Assembly (NCBI RefSeq): GCF_030384665.1
Contig: NC_083679.1
Location: 1-64,000, forward strand
Source of the DNA: Lodderomyces elongisporus
Taxonomy: Eukaryota; Ascomycota; Pichiomycetes; Serinales; Debaryomycetaceae
Direction of reading: 5' to 3'
Length of the DNA stretch: 64,000 nucleotides
Made by a program: the position numbers and the translations under genes. Under the pieces are notes generated by a model, which searched no databases, had not been told where the DNA came from, and was given only the letters and a program-made list of their open reading frames with translations. Shown here piece by piece: positions 30,746 through 41,695 of the stretch (within the stretch, counting starts at the first letter, position 1; the number at the start of each line of letters is the position of its first letter).

Positions 30746-32854
30746 ATGTTAATTTCATCCATCTATACTATATGCCTATTCATCATCACTTCAGTCCTAG
30801 CTATTCCACCAAAGGAAGGAAGTGATAGTGACCCGGCAAAGCAATACTTGGTGACGGATCTACCAGGGCTCCACGAAAATATTGACGATGATTTCAAGCC
30901 TATAATGTATGCTGGCCAAGTCGAGCTTTTTCCCGAAAACAATACAATGTACTTTTTCTGGAAGTTCACCGACCCCAAGAAATCAACCGACTCGGCATAC
31001 TCCAAACGATCAATCTTTTGGCTTAATGGAGGACCAGGCTGCTCATCGATGGATGGCGCTTTACTTGAAACCGGGCCTTTTAGAATTAACCAAGATGAAA
31101 AAGTTGTTATGAATAATGGATCCTGGCACAAGGCCGGAGATGTGGTTTACGTTGACCAACCAGCTGGCACGGGATTCAGCTATACCGACCAAGGGAAATG
31201 GCTTCACGATTTGCCAGATATGGCTTTTTATTTTCTAAAGTTTATGGAGAAGTATTATGAGATTTACCCCGAGGAGATTGATAATGATATTTACTTTGCT
31301 GGCGAATCCTATGCCGGACAATATATCCCATACATTGCAGACGCCATCCTTAAAAGAAATGCAAAATTGGAAGAAGGACAAAAGAAATATAATTTGAAAT
31401 CACTTTTGATTGGAAATGGCTGGGTGTCGCCAAATGAACAAAGCTTATCTTACTTGCCATTTTTCATTGAGAACAAATTGATCGACAAGGAAAATCCCAG
31501 ATGGATGGAGTTACTTGGAGACCACGAGAAATGCCAACGAATAGTTGATGGTATTGACAGCAAATTCGACGACAAGGAATTGAACCCAGCTGAGTTGGAC
31601 TCAAATTTGTGCGAGGGGATCTTGACGAAACTCTTATCGGCTACTGTAAACGGTGATGGTGCTGATGATGATCAAAGGTGCATTAATATGTACGATTTCA
31701 CGTTGAGAGATTCGTGGCCTGGATGCGGAATAAACTGGCCTTTTGAACTTAAATACGTGACTCCTTTTTTGAGAAATGATGAAGTCAAGCATGATTTGAA
31801 TTTAAGAGTGATGAAGACATGGCGTGAGTGTAGTGGTCGAGTAGGAAGAAATTTTAATGCTCAGCATTCATTCCCCTCGGTGCATTTGCTTCCTGATCTT
31901 TTGAAACAGGTTCCCATAATCTTGTTTAGTGGAATGAATGATATCATTTGCAATTCAAAGGGAACCTTGCAATATGTGCTGAAATTGAATTGGAATGGAC
32001 GCAAAGGATTCGAAAATCCAGATGCTAAGCTTGACTGGATTCACGATGATAAGAAAGTTGGATATGTGATTCAGGAACGGAACTTGACATTTATCGATAT
32101 TTACAACTCGAGCCATATGGTGCCATACGATTTGCCAGAGGTGTCGAGAGCTTTGTTGGAAATTGCAACTAATAATTATGATATTAGGGATGTTGACGAA
32201 ACAAACCAAAACCTTGTAACTTATCCACTTGGTGTCCAAAAGAAGGGTAAGATTGAGGTAAATCCTCCATCTACGCCATCGTCCAATGATGATTCTACAA
32301 CATCAGAAACCAGTGATTCGCAACCAGATACTGTGTCATCGGCTGGTACCTCAGCAGAAGCAGAAACAGAAACAGAGGCAGAACCTACTGTCAACAAAGT
32401 TGCGCGTTTGATCCAACTTGCAGTCATCCTCATTGTTATTTGGGGTCTTTACCTTCTCTATGCATCGTGGAGAGCCAGGCCATCTCCAATAATGAAGAAA
32501 AATGGAGGCAATGGGCGCAAGAAGAATGTGCAATGGGCAGATCAATTAAGTCGATTTGAAGAAGAAGCAGACGCGTCGCAACTGAAGGGATTTTTTGCAA
32601 AGACTATGGATAGATTTAGAACTACAGAAGGTCAAGGGTCGTATGCGAGAGCTCAGAGTGATGATTACATTGATGATATAGAATTGGGCGAAGGTATTGG
32701 CGAGACTCAACTTGATGATTTCATCATCGGAAGCGATGACGAGAGAGAAGGAGAGCTGGAGCAGCCCACTCACAAGAGTGGCAATATGGACACAGACACA
32801 AATAAAAACATGAAAAATAGCAGCAACGAGAGCAAGAACAAAAATACAGTATAG
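30746..32854 (+). CDS. KEX1: Golgi carboxypeptidase Kex1
   Basis: A 702-aa type I membrane serine carboxypeptidase that trims C-terminal Lys/Arg from peptides after Kex2 cleavage, for example during pheromone processing. It has a signal peptide (about 1-19), then the substrate-binding LNGGPGCSS and the catalytic triad S188 (GESYAGQ), D399 (GMNDIICN) and H457 (SSHMVPYD). A Ser/Thr/Glu-rich stalk and one transmembrane segment (about 554-573) follow, then an acidic cytosolic tail with YIDDIELGEG-type sequence. The lumenal domain is complete. The start is the ATG at 30746; an in-frame TTG 12 bp upstream is not used. A CTG at the position of the S. cerevisiae TIDNL segment fits Ser better than Leu. 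Confidence 0.96.
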   Translation: MLISSIYTICLFIITSVLAIPPKEGSDSDPAKQYLVTDLPGLHENIDDDFKPIMYAGQVELFPENNTMYFFWKFTDPKKSTDSAYSKRSIFWLNGGPGCSSMDGALLETGPFRINQDEKVVMNNGSWHKAGDVVYVDQPAGTGFSYTDQGKWLHDLPDMAFYFLKFMEKYYEIYPEEIDNDIYFAGESYAGQYIPYIADAILKRNAKLEEGQKKYNLKSLLIGNGWVSPNEQSLSYLPFFIENKLIDKENPRWMELLGDHEKCQRIVDGIDSKFDDKELNPAELDSNLCEGILTKLLSATVNGDGADDDQRCINMYDFTLRDSWPGCGINWPFELKYVTPFLRNDEVKHDLNLRVMKTWRECSGRVGRNFNAQHSFPSVHLLPDLLKQVPIILFSGMNDIICNSKGTLQYVLKLNWNGRKGFENPDAKLDWIHDDKKVGYVIQERNLTFIDIYNSSHMVPYDLPEVSRALLEIATNNYDIRDVDETNQNLVTYPLGVQKKGKIEVNPPSTPSSNDDSTTSETSDSQPDTVSSAGTSAEAETETEAEPTVNKVARLIQLAVILIVIWGLYLLYASWRARPSPIMKKNGGNGRKKNVQWADQLSRFEEEADASQLKGFFAKTMDRFRTTEGQGSYARAQSDDYIDDIELGEGIGETQLDDFIIGSDDEREGELEQPTHKSGNMDTDTNKNMKNSSNESKNKNTV

Positions 32855-33262
32855 TTATAGTTTAGAAATAGATTTTTATTAATTACTAAGCAACCTTGCT
32901 ATGTTTTGTTTAAGTTTCTTGTACTCAGTTTTTTTTTTACTTTTCTTTTTCTTTTCTTTTTCTTTTCCTTTTCCTTTTTTGGATTGTAGATCTAGTGGAT
33001 AGTTGGGGTGATCGAATATTTGTATGTCTCTATATAGAATATTCTAAAGTATTTGTGCGTGCGTATGTAATCGCACAATGCATATTTATAATAGTCGCTA
33101 CCAAAGCCTTTCGACCAAATAGGAATTAGTATTAAAAAAAATTCCAATGTCAAATCAGTTGGAGGAAATACCAACAAGAAGAGGTATACGAGCATTCCAC
33201 CAATACTCAAAGGTAGAATCGTTGTAACTAGTTATACACATTAACTTTTCTGTTTTGTCAGT
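32855..33262. other. KEX1-YML6 intergenic region with a small minus-strand frame
   Basis: Contains a pyrimidine-rich TTTTC repeat (32935-32975). On the minus strand an open frame (about 33229-32992) reads GGMLVYLFLLVFPPTDLTLE and on through two hydrophobic stretches. Its only ATG is internal, no homology is recognised, and it would lie in the YML6 promoter. I do not annotate it as a gene. Confidence 0.4.
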
Positions 33263-34156
33263 ATGATGCTCCGTTCGATACGAAGATTGGCCACCATGGC
33301 ACCTGAGGCTAGCACCATTGCTTCCGCCTCCGCAGCATCATCATCATCATCATCATTACCATTAACAACAACAACTACTACTACTACTACAACACCAATC
33401 AAATCATCTTCCGAACCTTCGCTTCATTTTGAACAACCACCAAGCTATACATTGGCGCAGCTTCGAGATTTTCCAAGTCTTGCCCCTCAATCTTTTATCC
33501 CACTTCCTACCTGGTTCTTCCGTACTGAGCAGCCTACACGTCGAGATCTTTTATGGAATGCTGTTGTTTACGAAGCAGATGCTGACCGTGTTGGTTCCAA
33601 TTATGTTACATTAAAGAGTGACAAACCATACTCTGGTCGCAAGTTGCGTCCTCAAAAGGGTACTGGGCGTGCTCGTTTGGGAACTGGTAACTCGCCACAT
33701 TTGGACAATGAAGTTAAAGCACATGCAATCAAGGGACCACATGACTGGAGCACGGATTTGAACAAGAAGCAATATGACCAAGCCATGCAAGTCGCATTAA
33801 CCTCGCAATACAAGCAAGGAAACTTGTTTGTCACTCAGAATGAATGTCAATTCAAACAAAGCAATTTGGAAGTAGCACAAAGTTTTGTATCAACACACAG
33901 GCTTGAACAATTGTCGATGCTATTCATTACAGATGGAGAGAGGGAGAATTTGTCACAAAGCATGAGACAGTTTTTCATTAGCGACAAAAAGTTAGAAAAC
34001 TTGTCAAAGCCAGAGAAAATAAAGGCATTGAGGAAATTAAAGGGCAGAGTGCTCTCCAAGGAAGAAGTGCAAGTGAGAGACATCTTGAAAGCGAATAGAG
34101 TCTTTGTGGAGAAGCCAGCAATGGAATGGCTTATCGCCAAATATGATGGTCAATGA
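33263..34156 (+). CDS. YML6: Mitochondrial large-subunit ribosomal protein uL4m
   Basis: A 297-aa nuclear-encoded L4 of the mitochondrial ribosome. The basic N-terminus MMLRSIRRLATM followed by an Ala/Ser/Thr-rich low-complexity segment (to about residue 45) looks like an import presequence plus linker. The L4 core has RRDLLWNAVVYEADADRVGSN, the rRNA-binding GRKLRPQKGTGRARLG signature and the KGPHDWSTDLNKK segment. The C-terminal part includes ILKANRVFVEKPAMEWL. Two consecutive ATGs begin the frame at 33263. Confidence 0.93.
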   Translation: MMLRSIRRLATMAPEASTIASASAASSSSSSLPLTTTTTTTTTTPIKSSSEPSLHFEQPPSYTLAQLRDFPSLAPQSFIPLPTWFFRTEQPTRRDLLWNAVVYEADADRVGSNYVTLKSDKPYSGRKLRPQKGTGRARLGTGNSPHLDNEVKAHAIKGPHDWSTDLNKKQYDQAMQVALTSQYKQGNLFVTQNECQFKQSNLEVAQSFVSTHRLEQLSMLFITDGERENLSQSMRQFFISDKKLENLSKPEKIKALRKLKGRVLSKEEVQVRDILKANRVFVEKPAMEWLIAKYDGQ

Positions 34157-34703
34157 AGTAATGAGATTGTAAATAGAGATATCTTTAATAGGAACAAATG
34201 TGTTTGAAGCGTGAAATGCTCCAGTAGTTTTATCTCTACATTCCCCGTGTCTTGTTCGCCAACCCTTACCAACCCTTGCCAACTTTTACACACATCACCT
34301 ATCCTACTCTTATAAATATATAAATATATATATATATATTTGAACATTTGTATGTACGTATACATGTATGTCTATATCTATTTCTATCTCTATATCTTCC
34401 TTGTTGTTTACACTCATGCTGTACACTCAATTACTTACGTCTTTGCAGTGAAAGTACCTCTCGAGGGTATCACGTGATGTAAATAGGGCTATAAACTCGC
34501 TCTCGGCTACCTAACTTTGTCCTCTAGTACATGTGTGTGTGTATAATCTTTGTGTGTGTGTCTGTGTGTGTGCGCGCGATGTATGTACAGTTTTGCCAGG
34601 GAGAAAAAAACCAACGCCAAGTATAGGAAATTTTGAAAAAAAAAAGTCTACTTTTGGAGTTCTAAGAAAGACCTAGATACCATCAACAGACTATAGACCA
34701 AAG
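34157..34703. other. RPS18 promoter region
   Basis: About 550 bp with a TA microsatellite near 34315-34340 and a GT/TG-rich stretch near 34530-34575. Cbf1- and Tbf1-like sites are listed separately. Confidence 0.6.
34463..34490 (+). promoter_or_regulatory. Cbf1 box (CACGTG) flanked by Tbf1-like GGGTA/TAGGGCT motifs
   Basis: CACGTG lies at 34471-34476, TAGGGCT at 34484-34490 and GAGGGTA at 34463-34469, about 215-240 bp upstream of the RPS18 ATG. In C. albicans, ribosomal-protein promoters are bound by Tbf1 with Cbf1 rather than by Rap1. The pairing here fits that arrangement; binding is inferred. Confidence 0.65.
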
Positions 34704-35737
34704 ATGCCATTAGTTGTCCAAGAACAAGGTTCATTCCAACACATTTTACGGTATGTGGACTATCAAGCGCGATGAGGATTGAATGGAGACCATCGCAGCG
34801 AAAAGTGGACGAATATATCAAGTCAAGTGAAGGAGTAGCAAGATGAAAGCAGAGCAGGGCACAATTATCACTATTATTATCACGAGTAGCAGTAATGGCA
34901 ATACCAGTACCAATACCAATAGCAGCAGAAGTAACAACGGCAACAACAATAGCATTACATTGTGAAGTACTTTTTCTACCATCAATAGAATCGAATATAC
35001 AATTTTTTTGGAGCAAGAAGTCATTAGCATTAATAACTGAAGTTTTGCAAAAACTGGAAGGAAAAACATATAATGGAAATGAGTTCATTTTCACGATCCT
35101 TCTTTTCCATGATTACTACAAGAGAGTTTACACTACTATCAAACATGTGAACTGCTACTCAAGTGGTTTGGTAGTCAACAAAGCCTGATAAGTTTGCCAG
35201 TGGGAATAAAAATGTGCTACAAATCATCTACTAAGCTTTAACTTGTTTTTTTTCTATTCATTTACATTACTTTTCCATCTCCATGAATGAAATTTAATTT
35301 TACAATTTTTTTCAAAACAATTACTAACATAATCTTATTTTTATAGTTTGTTGAACACCAACATTGATGGTAGAATCAAGATCATGTACGCCTTGACCAA
35401 GATTAGAGGTGTCGGTAGAAGATACTCTAACTTGGTCTGTAAAAAGGCTGATGTTGACTTGAACAAGAGAGCCGGTGAATTGACCCAAGAAGAATTGGAG
35501 AGAATTGTCACCATTATGCAAAACCCAACCAACTATAAGATCCCAGCTTGGTTCTTGAACAGACAAAAGGACCAAGTCGACGGTAAAGACTACCACGTCC
35601 TTGCTAACAACTTGGAATCTAAATTGAGAGATGACTTGGAGAGATTGAAGAAGATCAGATCCCACAGAGGTATCAGACACTTCTGGGGATTGAAGGTTAG
35701 AGGTCAACACACCAAAACCACTTCTCGTGGTCGTTAA
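34704..35737 (+). CDS. RPS18: 40S ribosomal protein uS13 (Rps18), two exons
   Basis: Spliced gene: exon 1 34704-34750, exon 2 35347-35737, 145 aa in total. Exon 1 encodes [16 protein letters not shown], the conserved S18 N-terminus. The Arg codon is split (two bases in exon 1, one in exon 2), and exon 2 continues with [21 protein letters not shown]. The core carries [32 protein letters not shown] and the terminal [21 protein letters not shown], all standard for this small-subunit head protein, which contacts the initiator tRNA region. The total length matches the family. Codon bias is extreme (TTG Leu, AGA Arg), as for a highly expressed gene. Exon 2 alone lacks an ATG start. Confidence 0.96.
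34751..35346 (+). other. RPS18 intron, 596 bp
   Basis: Donor GTATGT at 34751, branch site TACTAAC at 35322-35328, acceptor TTATAG ending at 35346, giving 19 nt from the branch A to the acceptor. The intron has a long, moderately complex interior with open frames on both strands that I judge fortuitous. A C/D-like pair (TGATTA near 35111, CTGA near 35186) is too weak to call a snoRNA. Confidence 0.93.
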
Positions 35738-37196
35738 ATTATTTAAATCTTTGTAGATACAAGTAATTTTCTTAAAGAAATCAATGAATTAAATAATTAA
35801 AGTTTTAAATTTTGTTACTATTTTTTATACAAAATTGTAGATATACAGAGGAGGAGTAGGAAAAGGAGGATGAGAAGGGGATGAATACAATACGAGGTAA
35901 GTACATAAATTGTTTTTATCTTGTATTTTTGAATAATTCATGTATTTCAATTTCGATTATAGAAATAATCGGATTTGACCTATTTAAGTAGAATGTTTTG
36001 CTTTCTGGTATTACTCTGGTCCTATTCTTCTGCTTTATTATTTTGATGTATCCTTTTGATTGATTAAAGAGATAGAGTAAAGATGGGTGTACAAGAATAG
36101 CTGTTAGGTATATTTTGATCCAAAGAGATTAAATAAGGAGGAGGAGGAGGAGAAGATGGAGATAAACGGTTATCTGAACACTTATTCAACTACGAAGATA
36201 TCTTAGTGATCACTTGAGATTTACTTTACCGATATCAAGTCCCTTCTTGTTACAATTTGTATTATATTGTACTTCTTTCTGTACATTCTTCTTCGTCTTA
36301 TTCAACTTTTAATATGCAAAGTATCCAGAGTGAAACAAACTCAAAAGATGCTACCAACTGTCTTGTAACACCAATTTACTTCCCAAATGTTTGGTTGTTT
36401 CTTTTGGCCAATTCTCTTGTTTGATAAACAGTGGCTCCAATAAGAGAATGCTCATGACCTTATTCATGAAGGTCTTTGGCTTATGATGGACATGCTTTTT
36501 CAGTGGTGGCAAACACCTTTTTCATTTGAGTCAATTATTACAGGTTTTTCTGTTTGGTATGTTTTTTTTTTGCATCAATTCCAATCAAAAAATTATTACT
36601 TTGACTACTTAACTCTCATCTTGTTTTCTTTACTATATATGACCCTAGTAATGCGTAATTTCTTACAGTCTTTGACTCTTGCTTGAGAGCCAACATCTCT
36701 TTTTACTCTACCATGAAAACCTGATAAAAAAAAAACCAACTTAAGATTGATGGTTGCATTAGATTCGTTTAAAGAAACAAAATTTGAGGAGAAGGGGAGG
36801 AAGAGGGTGGTCTGTGTGCTCTAGAGTGCTCTCTTTCTTTCTTACTTTCTTAGTCCAATAAAAATTGAAAGGGGTCTGCACGCTTATACACACACAAAAG
36901 GTAACGCTCATGATAGTTTGTTTTAGGTAAACACTTTTTTTGTGGCAAGATGCATCGCGACCTATTTTCATTATCTTTTTTTTTTCCTTTCCCGTTTCTT
37001 TTTAATACTTCATCGTGGTGTAAGTACTCCTTTTTGTATATTTTTTCTTTTAAGTTTTTATTACAAAACATCTTGTTAATTGTCAATGTAGAAATGAAAG
37101 TGTTCGTAAATTGAAACGTTACAAATTTATATACTTATTATACATTTAATAATACATTAGCTTTATAGTGAAGAATTGTCCCCCCTCTTTCTGTCT
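35738..37196. other. 1.46-kb convergent intergenic region RPS18/YOX1
   Basis: Unusually long for a region where both flanking genes end. It includes a GAG repeat (about 36139-36156) and a hairpin at 36456-36474 with a 6-bp stem (GACCTT/AAGGTC). No coding frame and no recognisable RNA gene. Confidence 0.5.
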
Positions 37197-37600
37197 TTAC
37201 ATACGGTTGGTGATGTCGCCCAATACTTTTCTTTCTGAGCTCATCATCATTCCAAGACTTTCCATTCTCAATTTCTGGGTAACCTTGCTTCCTCCCAAGC
37301 TAGGCAACATATTTGAATTGGTTGAGTTTGAGTTTATGTTAGGTATCAACTTGAATGTCATTGTAGATGTAGTGTTGCCATTCAATGCAGTTGGTTGTTT
37401 CTTGTTTGTTTCAATCATGGCGCCATGTTGTAATTGTTGAGGTTCGTTAGCTTCGATTGTCACACTCAATGGTGTTGACGATGCTGCTTTTAGGAGCAGC
37501 TGTGGTACTGTGGTAATATGTGGTTTGCTAGGTGTTGATGAAACAATAGATGGTAATGATGTAGAAACGGTTGGGACTGACTCAATCGGTTGCTGTTGTT

Positions 37601-37634
<34 letters not shown>

Positions 37635-38750
37635 CTGCTGTTGCTGTTGTTGCTGTTGCTGTTGAGTGGCCAATTCCTCTTGTTGTTGTTGTACAGAGAC
37701 ATTGGTCATTGGCAATACCAATACTTCCTTTTCACAGCTGCTTTGTTTTCTAATACTCTGTCTCTTATTCTGAAACCATATTTGTACTGCTTTTTCAGTC
37801 ATGTGCACCTTTTTGGCAATTTCTATACGTCTCATTTTGTTTGGTGTGGTTCCAATTTCAAATTCCTTGTTGAGCAAGTTGAGTTCGTGGGGTGAGGTTC
37901 TTCTTCTCTTGCGACGTGCTAGTGGTGCATTGTCTATAGCTGGTTCTTGTGAAGGGTAAGTAGCTGGCGAGTGAGAGATGAATGCATATGCTTTTTCTGA
38001 TGTGGGTGAAGTTGTAGATTTCACAAGCACAGTCGACGCTGGTCTCACCGCTGAAGCTGATAATGATAAAGTTGATGTTGCTGCTTTGGATGTGTTTGTC
38101 ATTGATTTGCTTTTGCGGAGTTCGAGTATACTTGTGTCCATTATAGATGAGTCGTCGATGCTGGAAGAGTTGTATGCTCTCTTGTTGGAATAAAACAGTG
38201 GGTGGTCTCCATTTGCAAATGATTGTGGTTGTGGTTGTGGTTGTTGTTGTGGTTGTTGTTGTTGGTATGGTAGTGGTAATGGTGGTGGTGATGGGTTCAA
38301 CAGTAAGCTGGAGGTTGAGGATGCAAAGCTGCTTGGTTGTGAATGATAAGCAGAAGATGTGATTGGGAAACTGTGCAGGTGTTGTAGTGAGTAATATGGA
38401 GTAGATGCTATAATTGGTGTGCTTGAATATGACTCAATTGGTGATTGTTTCTTGTAAGGTGTAGCAGTTGGAAAAGTAGATACACTAGTGTTTGCACTAG
38501 TGTTTGTTGATGATGTTGGTGGAAGCATGGTTAATGGGTGATCTTTGTAGTGGTTTGATTGTGCTGAGGAAAGGATCGATGATAATGGTGGTAAGGTAAC
38601 TTTCTGTTGAAATGCAGAAGCAGGTGTATGAGAAGTAGCATGAGCAGAAGCAGGTGTAGTATTAGACATTGTGGATGTGTTTGGTGTCATTGCCTGTTCT
38701 TTCATCTGAGTGAATGTGGGTAATTTGCTGGGTGTTTGTAATTGAAGCAT
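37197..38750 (-). CDS. YOX1: Homeodomain transcription factor, Yox1/Yhp1 type
   Basis: A 517-aa protein with one homeodomain at about residues 278-336: [19 protein letters not shown], then the recognition helix [13 protein letters not shown] with the invariant WFQNKR. Yox1/Yhp1 in yeast repress early cell-cycle box genes together with Mcm1 at the M/G1 boundary, and the similarity extends to [16 protein letters not shown]. The rest is Ser/Thr/Pro-rich and disordered. It has a polyQ tract of about 25 residues directly after the homeodomain (37590-37664) and a shorter Gln/Pro tract earlier. The C-terminal [10 protein letters not shown] may be a short conserved motif. The start ATG at 38750 gives [13 protein letters not shown]. 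Confidence 0.88.
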
Positions 38751-40429
38751 GGTATGAGGCGAGGAAGGGAGGGGAGGGGGTTAAGAAAGTAATAATTTGT
38801 AAATGAGGGAAAGTTTTGAAGATAAGAGTCAACAGTTGGTGTGAACAAAACTATGCAATAAATAAACTTGTGAATGTAAATTTTTGAAATATATGAAGGA
38901 AAGGTACTAGAGTATATATATATATATATGTATACTGAAGAGAGCAAAAAAGGGTATGGGTGAATTGGGGTACAACAAACAAACAAACAAATAACCAAAA
39001 TACGCGTTATATGATATTTGTTTGTTTGTGTTTACATAAAGAGAGAGAGAAAAAGAGAGAGACTAAAAAAGGGAAATACATTAATTATAAAGAGAATAGA
39101 ATATTAGCTAATATAAAGTGCAGTTTGTCTGTGATGGAGATGTTCAATTAATGCATCCAATTTAATCGGTCATAAATAATATATACATATAAATATGTAA
39201 ATCTGTTTTCCAATGTTGTGCTTTTGCATTGTTTGGTTGATTGACCACATTTTGCATTTGCTATTCTCCCAAATTTTTTCACATTTAATTTAAATTTCAC
39301 GTTGGTATATATATGTAAATTATATATATAAAGAGCCAAAAAAAGGAGCACAGTGTTTACATTTGAGATGTTTTGTATTTTGTTTATTAAAAAAAAAAAA
39401 AGACGCGGTTTTCTTTAGGAACTAAAAGAGAGTTAGAGAGTCTTTGTGTCTATGTTTGTGTTTGTGTCAACTGAGGTAAACTACAGACACAGAAGTAGAA
39501 AATAACAAAGTGCAATTCTTCTTTTCTTCCTGTTTTTGGTTGGCAATCTCTGCATCTACTTCTTACCCTATTGCGAAGTGACAACAACAACAACAGCATT
39601 AACATCACCAACATCAACATCATCATTACCAACATAAAACAACACGTAGAGTTATTGCGGGGCCACACAAAGTTGGGAAAGGACAAAAAATAAAGAGAAA
39701 AAAAAGAAATAAAAAGGAGTTTCTTCAAACTAATCACAGCCACTATCAGGTACCCTCCCACAGAATTTACACGCGAATCATTTTTTATTAATTTCTCTGA
39801 ATTACACTTCCTATTCAGGAGTATGCCCTTCCCCCACCCAAAGGAAAAAATAGAAGTAAAAACTTAGAAACTATAATTTAAAAAAAAGGTTTTTTTTAAT
39901 ACTATAAACCATCGTGTAAGTGTTTATCTTTCTTTCTAAGCGTCAAGATCATAGAAATTTGGATTATAGAATCTCTAACATCTTATTGAGATTTATCTCT
40001 AATTTTTAAGAGCAAAAACAAAAACAACAACAAAAACAAAAAAAACAAAAAAAGAAAAAGAGCTACAAATTGTCATTACAAATCTTGTAAAAAATAGGTT
40101 ATGAGAGCTGGTATGGTAATAGTGATAGTAATAGTAAGGATAGTAATAATAGAATTTCGAAATTAGATTTGGAGTATGACACAATATTTGACTGGATAAA
40201 GAAAACAGAATCCAATATGTGCCCAGTGCAACAAAGCAGGAGAAAGACAGAGAGGCAAGGAGAGAGCACATAATTTATTTGTCTCTTTTTTACTTTTTGT
40301 ACTTTTTGTACTATTTCCGTTTCCTGTTTTCCCTTCCTTTCATTGCCAATTTCTTTCCGCATATAGCAAATTACTTCTCTTTTGGGTAATAAAATTGAAT
40401 GTCGCAACTGTATGTCGTAGAATTATATG

Positions 40430-41400
40430 ATCCACTATGATCCACTACAATTTCTCCTATTTTAATTTTACAAGATTCTTGTTTCCTGTCATATTTTATA
40501 TTTGCGACACAGGCTCTACTATACAAACTAACAAAACACAATAGCTTATATATATATATACATATTGTCGCATAGCACTGTCACAAGTGACAAGTGTACG
40601 ACTGCTGAGCATCGGTTTGAGCTGGTAGCTCACCGATACCAGCGGTTTGAGTTCGTGACTTGATAGGCTATATTCCAACTAAGTGTAATTGTCAATGATC
40701 GCACCTATAAAGGTCTCAATGCTCATAAGTTAAGAGAGTAAATTGTCTCATACAAAGTCACTAGTAAGGAGAATCGTGAGAGTATACACTCTGCACAATC
40801 ACCTAGTGATTTGTGTTCAATGTAGTTGACCGTATAAATTCTGTATTTAACCGATATTTCTATATAATAGTGATAAGTTAATTTTACCACTTCTCGTTCC
40901 TATTTATATAAACTCATCTTGTTTGAAGTTTCAAGTTTCCTATGTCGTGCAATATTTTCCAAATATTCACTTAGCGGAAACGAGGGCACAGAGCGTCCAG
41001 TGTGTGTCGCACTGTGACACATATATATAAAGCATGCTATCTTCTATTGTAGATCTTACTTAACAATATACATACATATATATATATATAACAATTAGAA
41101 TAGAGGAAGCTTAAAATATTATCCACATAACCATTAGTGATGATGGATTAGATCTCTACTAAGATGATTTAGAGTTACTTGGCTAGACTATACTTTAAAG
41201 TTGACATTTAAAGAGACAATTATTCTAATTATATCATGACCTTACATTTTAATATTTACTTGATTATTCCTTTTACATTAACTCTCTTCTCCTATTTATC
41301 TCTCTAACTGAGCACATACAATACTAATTGTAGAAACGAGTAGGAAAACTAGTAAGAAAACTAGTAGGAAAACTAGTATGAGCGTGGACACGTGCTGCTC
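40430..41400. other. Complex non-coding island rich in short inverted repeats
   Basis: No coding frame crosses it, yet it is not low-complexity like its surroundings. It contains a 10-bp direct duplication (ATGATCCACT, about 40428-40447), TGTCAC-AA-GTGACA at 40579-40592, an 11-bp stem hairpin at 40611-40637, TGTGTC/GACACA around a 7-nt loop at 41003-41021, and three 12-bp AGGAAAACTAGT-type units near 41340-41377. Possible explanations are a decayed LTR, a non-coding RNA gene or a regulatory island. I could not fix ends or target-site duplications. Confidence 0.4.
40611..40637. other. Hairpin with 11-bp stem
   Basis: ATCGGT pairs with ACCGAT, and GAGCT pairs with AGCTC around a GGT loop, with one 2-nt bulge. 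It is followed by a partial direct repeat of CGGTTTGAG at about 40642. Confidence 0.6.
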
Positions 41401-41695
41401 AGATGTATTGGTCGTGTATCCATACTAATAATACCCCCTGCAACCATAATCCCGGTTTCGAAATTAACCATTACCCTCCACTCTTTTTAACCCAGATGGT
41501 CATTTTGCATTGCAACACAATCTTTATATATATATATATATATATACAACCACACACACACAGAGACACATACACATACCTTACTTGCAAAATATACGAT
41601 TATCTAGACCAGAGTTTGCAAAACTCTGCTCAATAGTCAACAAGTACTTTTTCTTTTTTTGACACATTTCCCTCTACTTGTTGTTATTGCACAGG

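Larger units (their letters stand above)
38751..41695. other. 2.9-kb divergent region YOX1/PPN1
   Basis: The left part (38751-40420) is AT-rich and low in complexity, with no supported gene. From about 40430 to 41400 the sequence becomes more complex (see the island entry). A TA microsatellite (41526-41545) lies in the PPN1 leader. Confidence 0.55.

Noticed and set aside
34818..35188. Open frames on both strands inside the RPS18 intron
   Set aside because: They overlap a well-defined intron, are repetitive or hydrophobic by codon accident, and match no family.
40566..41021. Confident solo LTR call
   Set aside because: TG and CA ends can be chosen, but flanking TA microsatellites make any target-site duplication meaningless, and no second copy exists in the window.
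41140..41320. C/D-box snoRNA near GTGATGA at 41148
   Set aside because: No D box CTGA within the usual 70-120 nt and no terminal stem.
41678..41695. Longer N-terminus for PPN1, and similar for KEX1, TAD1, GRE2-like and the wall protein
   Set aside because: These extensions begin at TTG or GTG codons. The first ATG in each case gives a standard leader and N-terminus.
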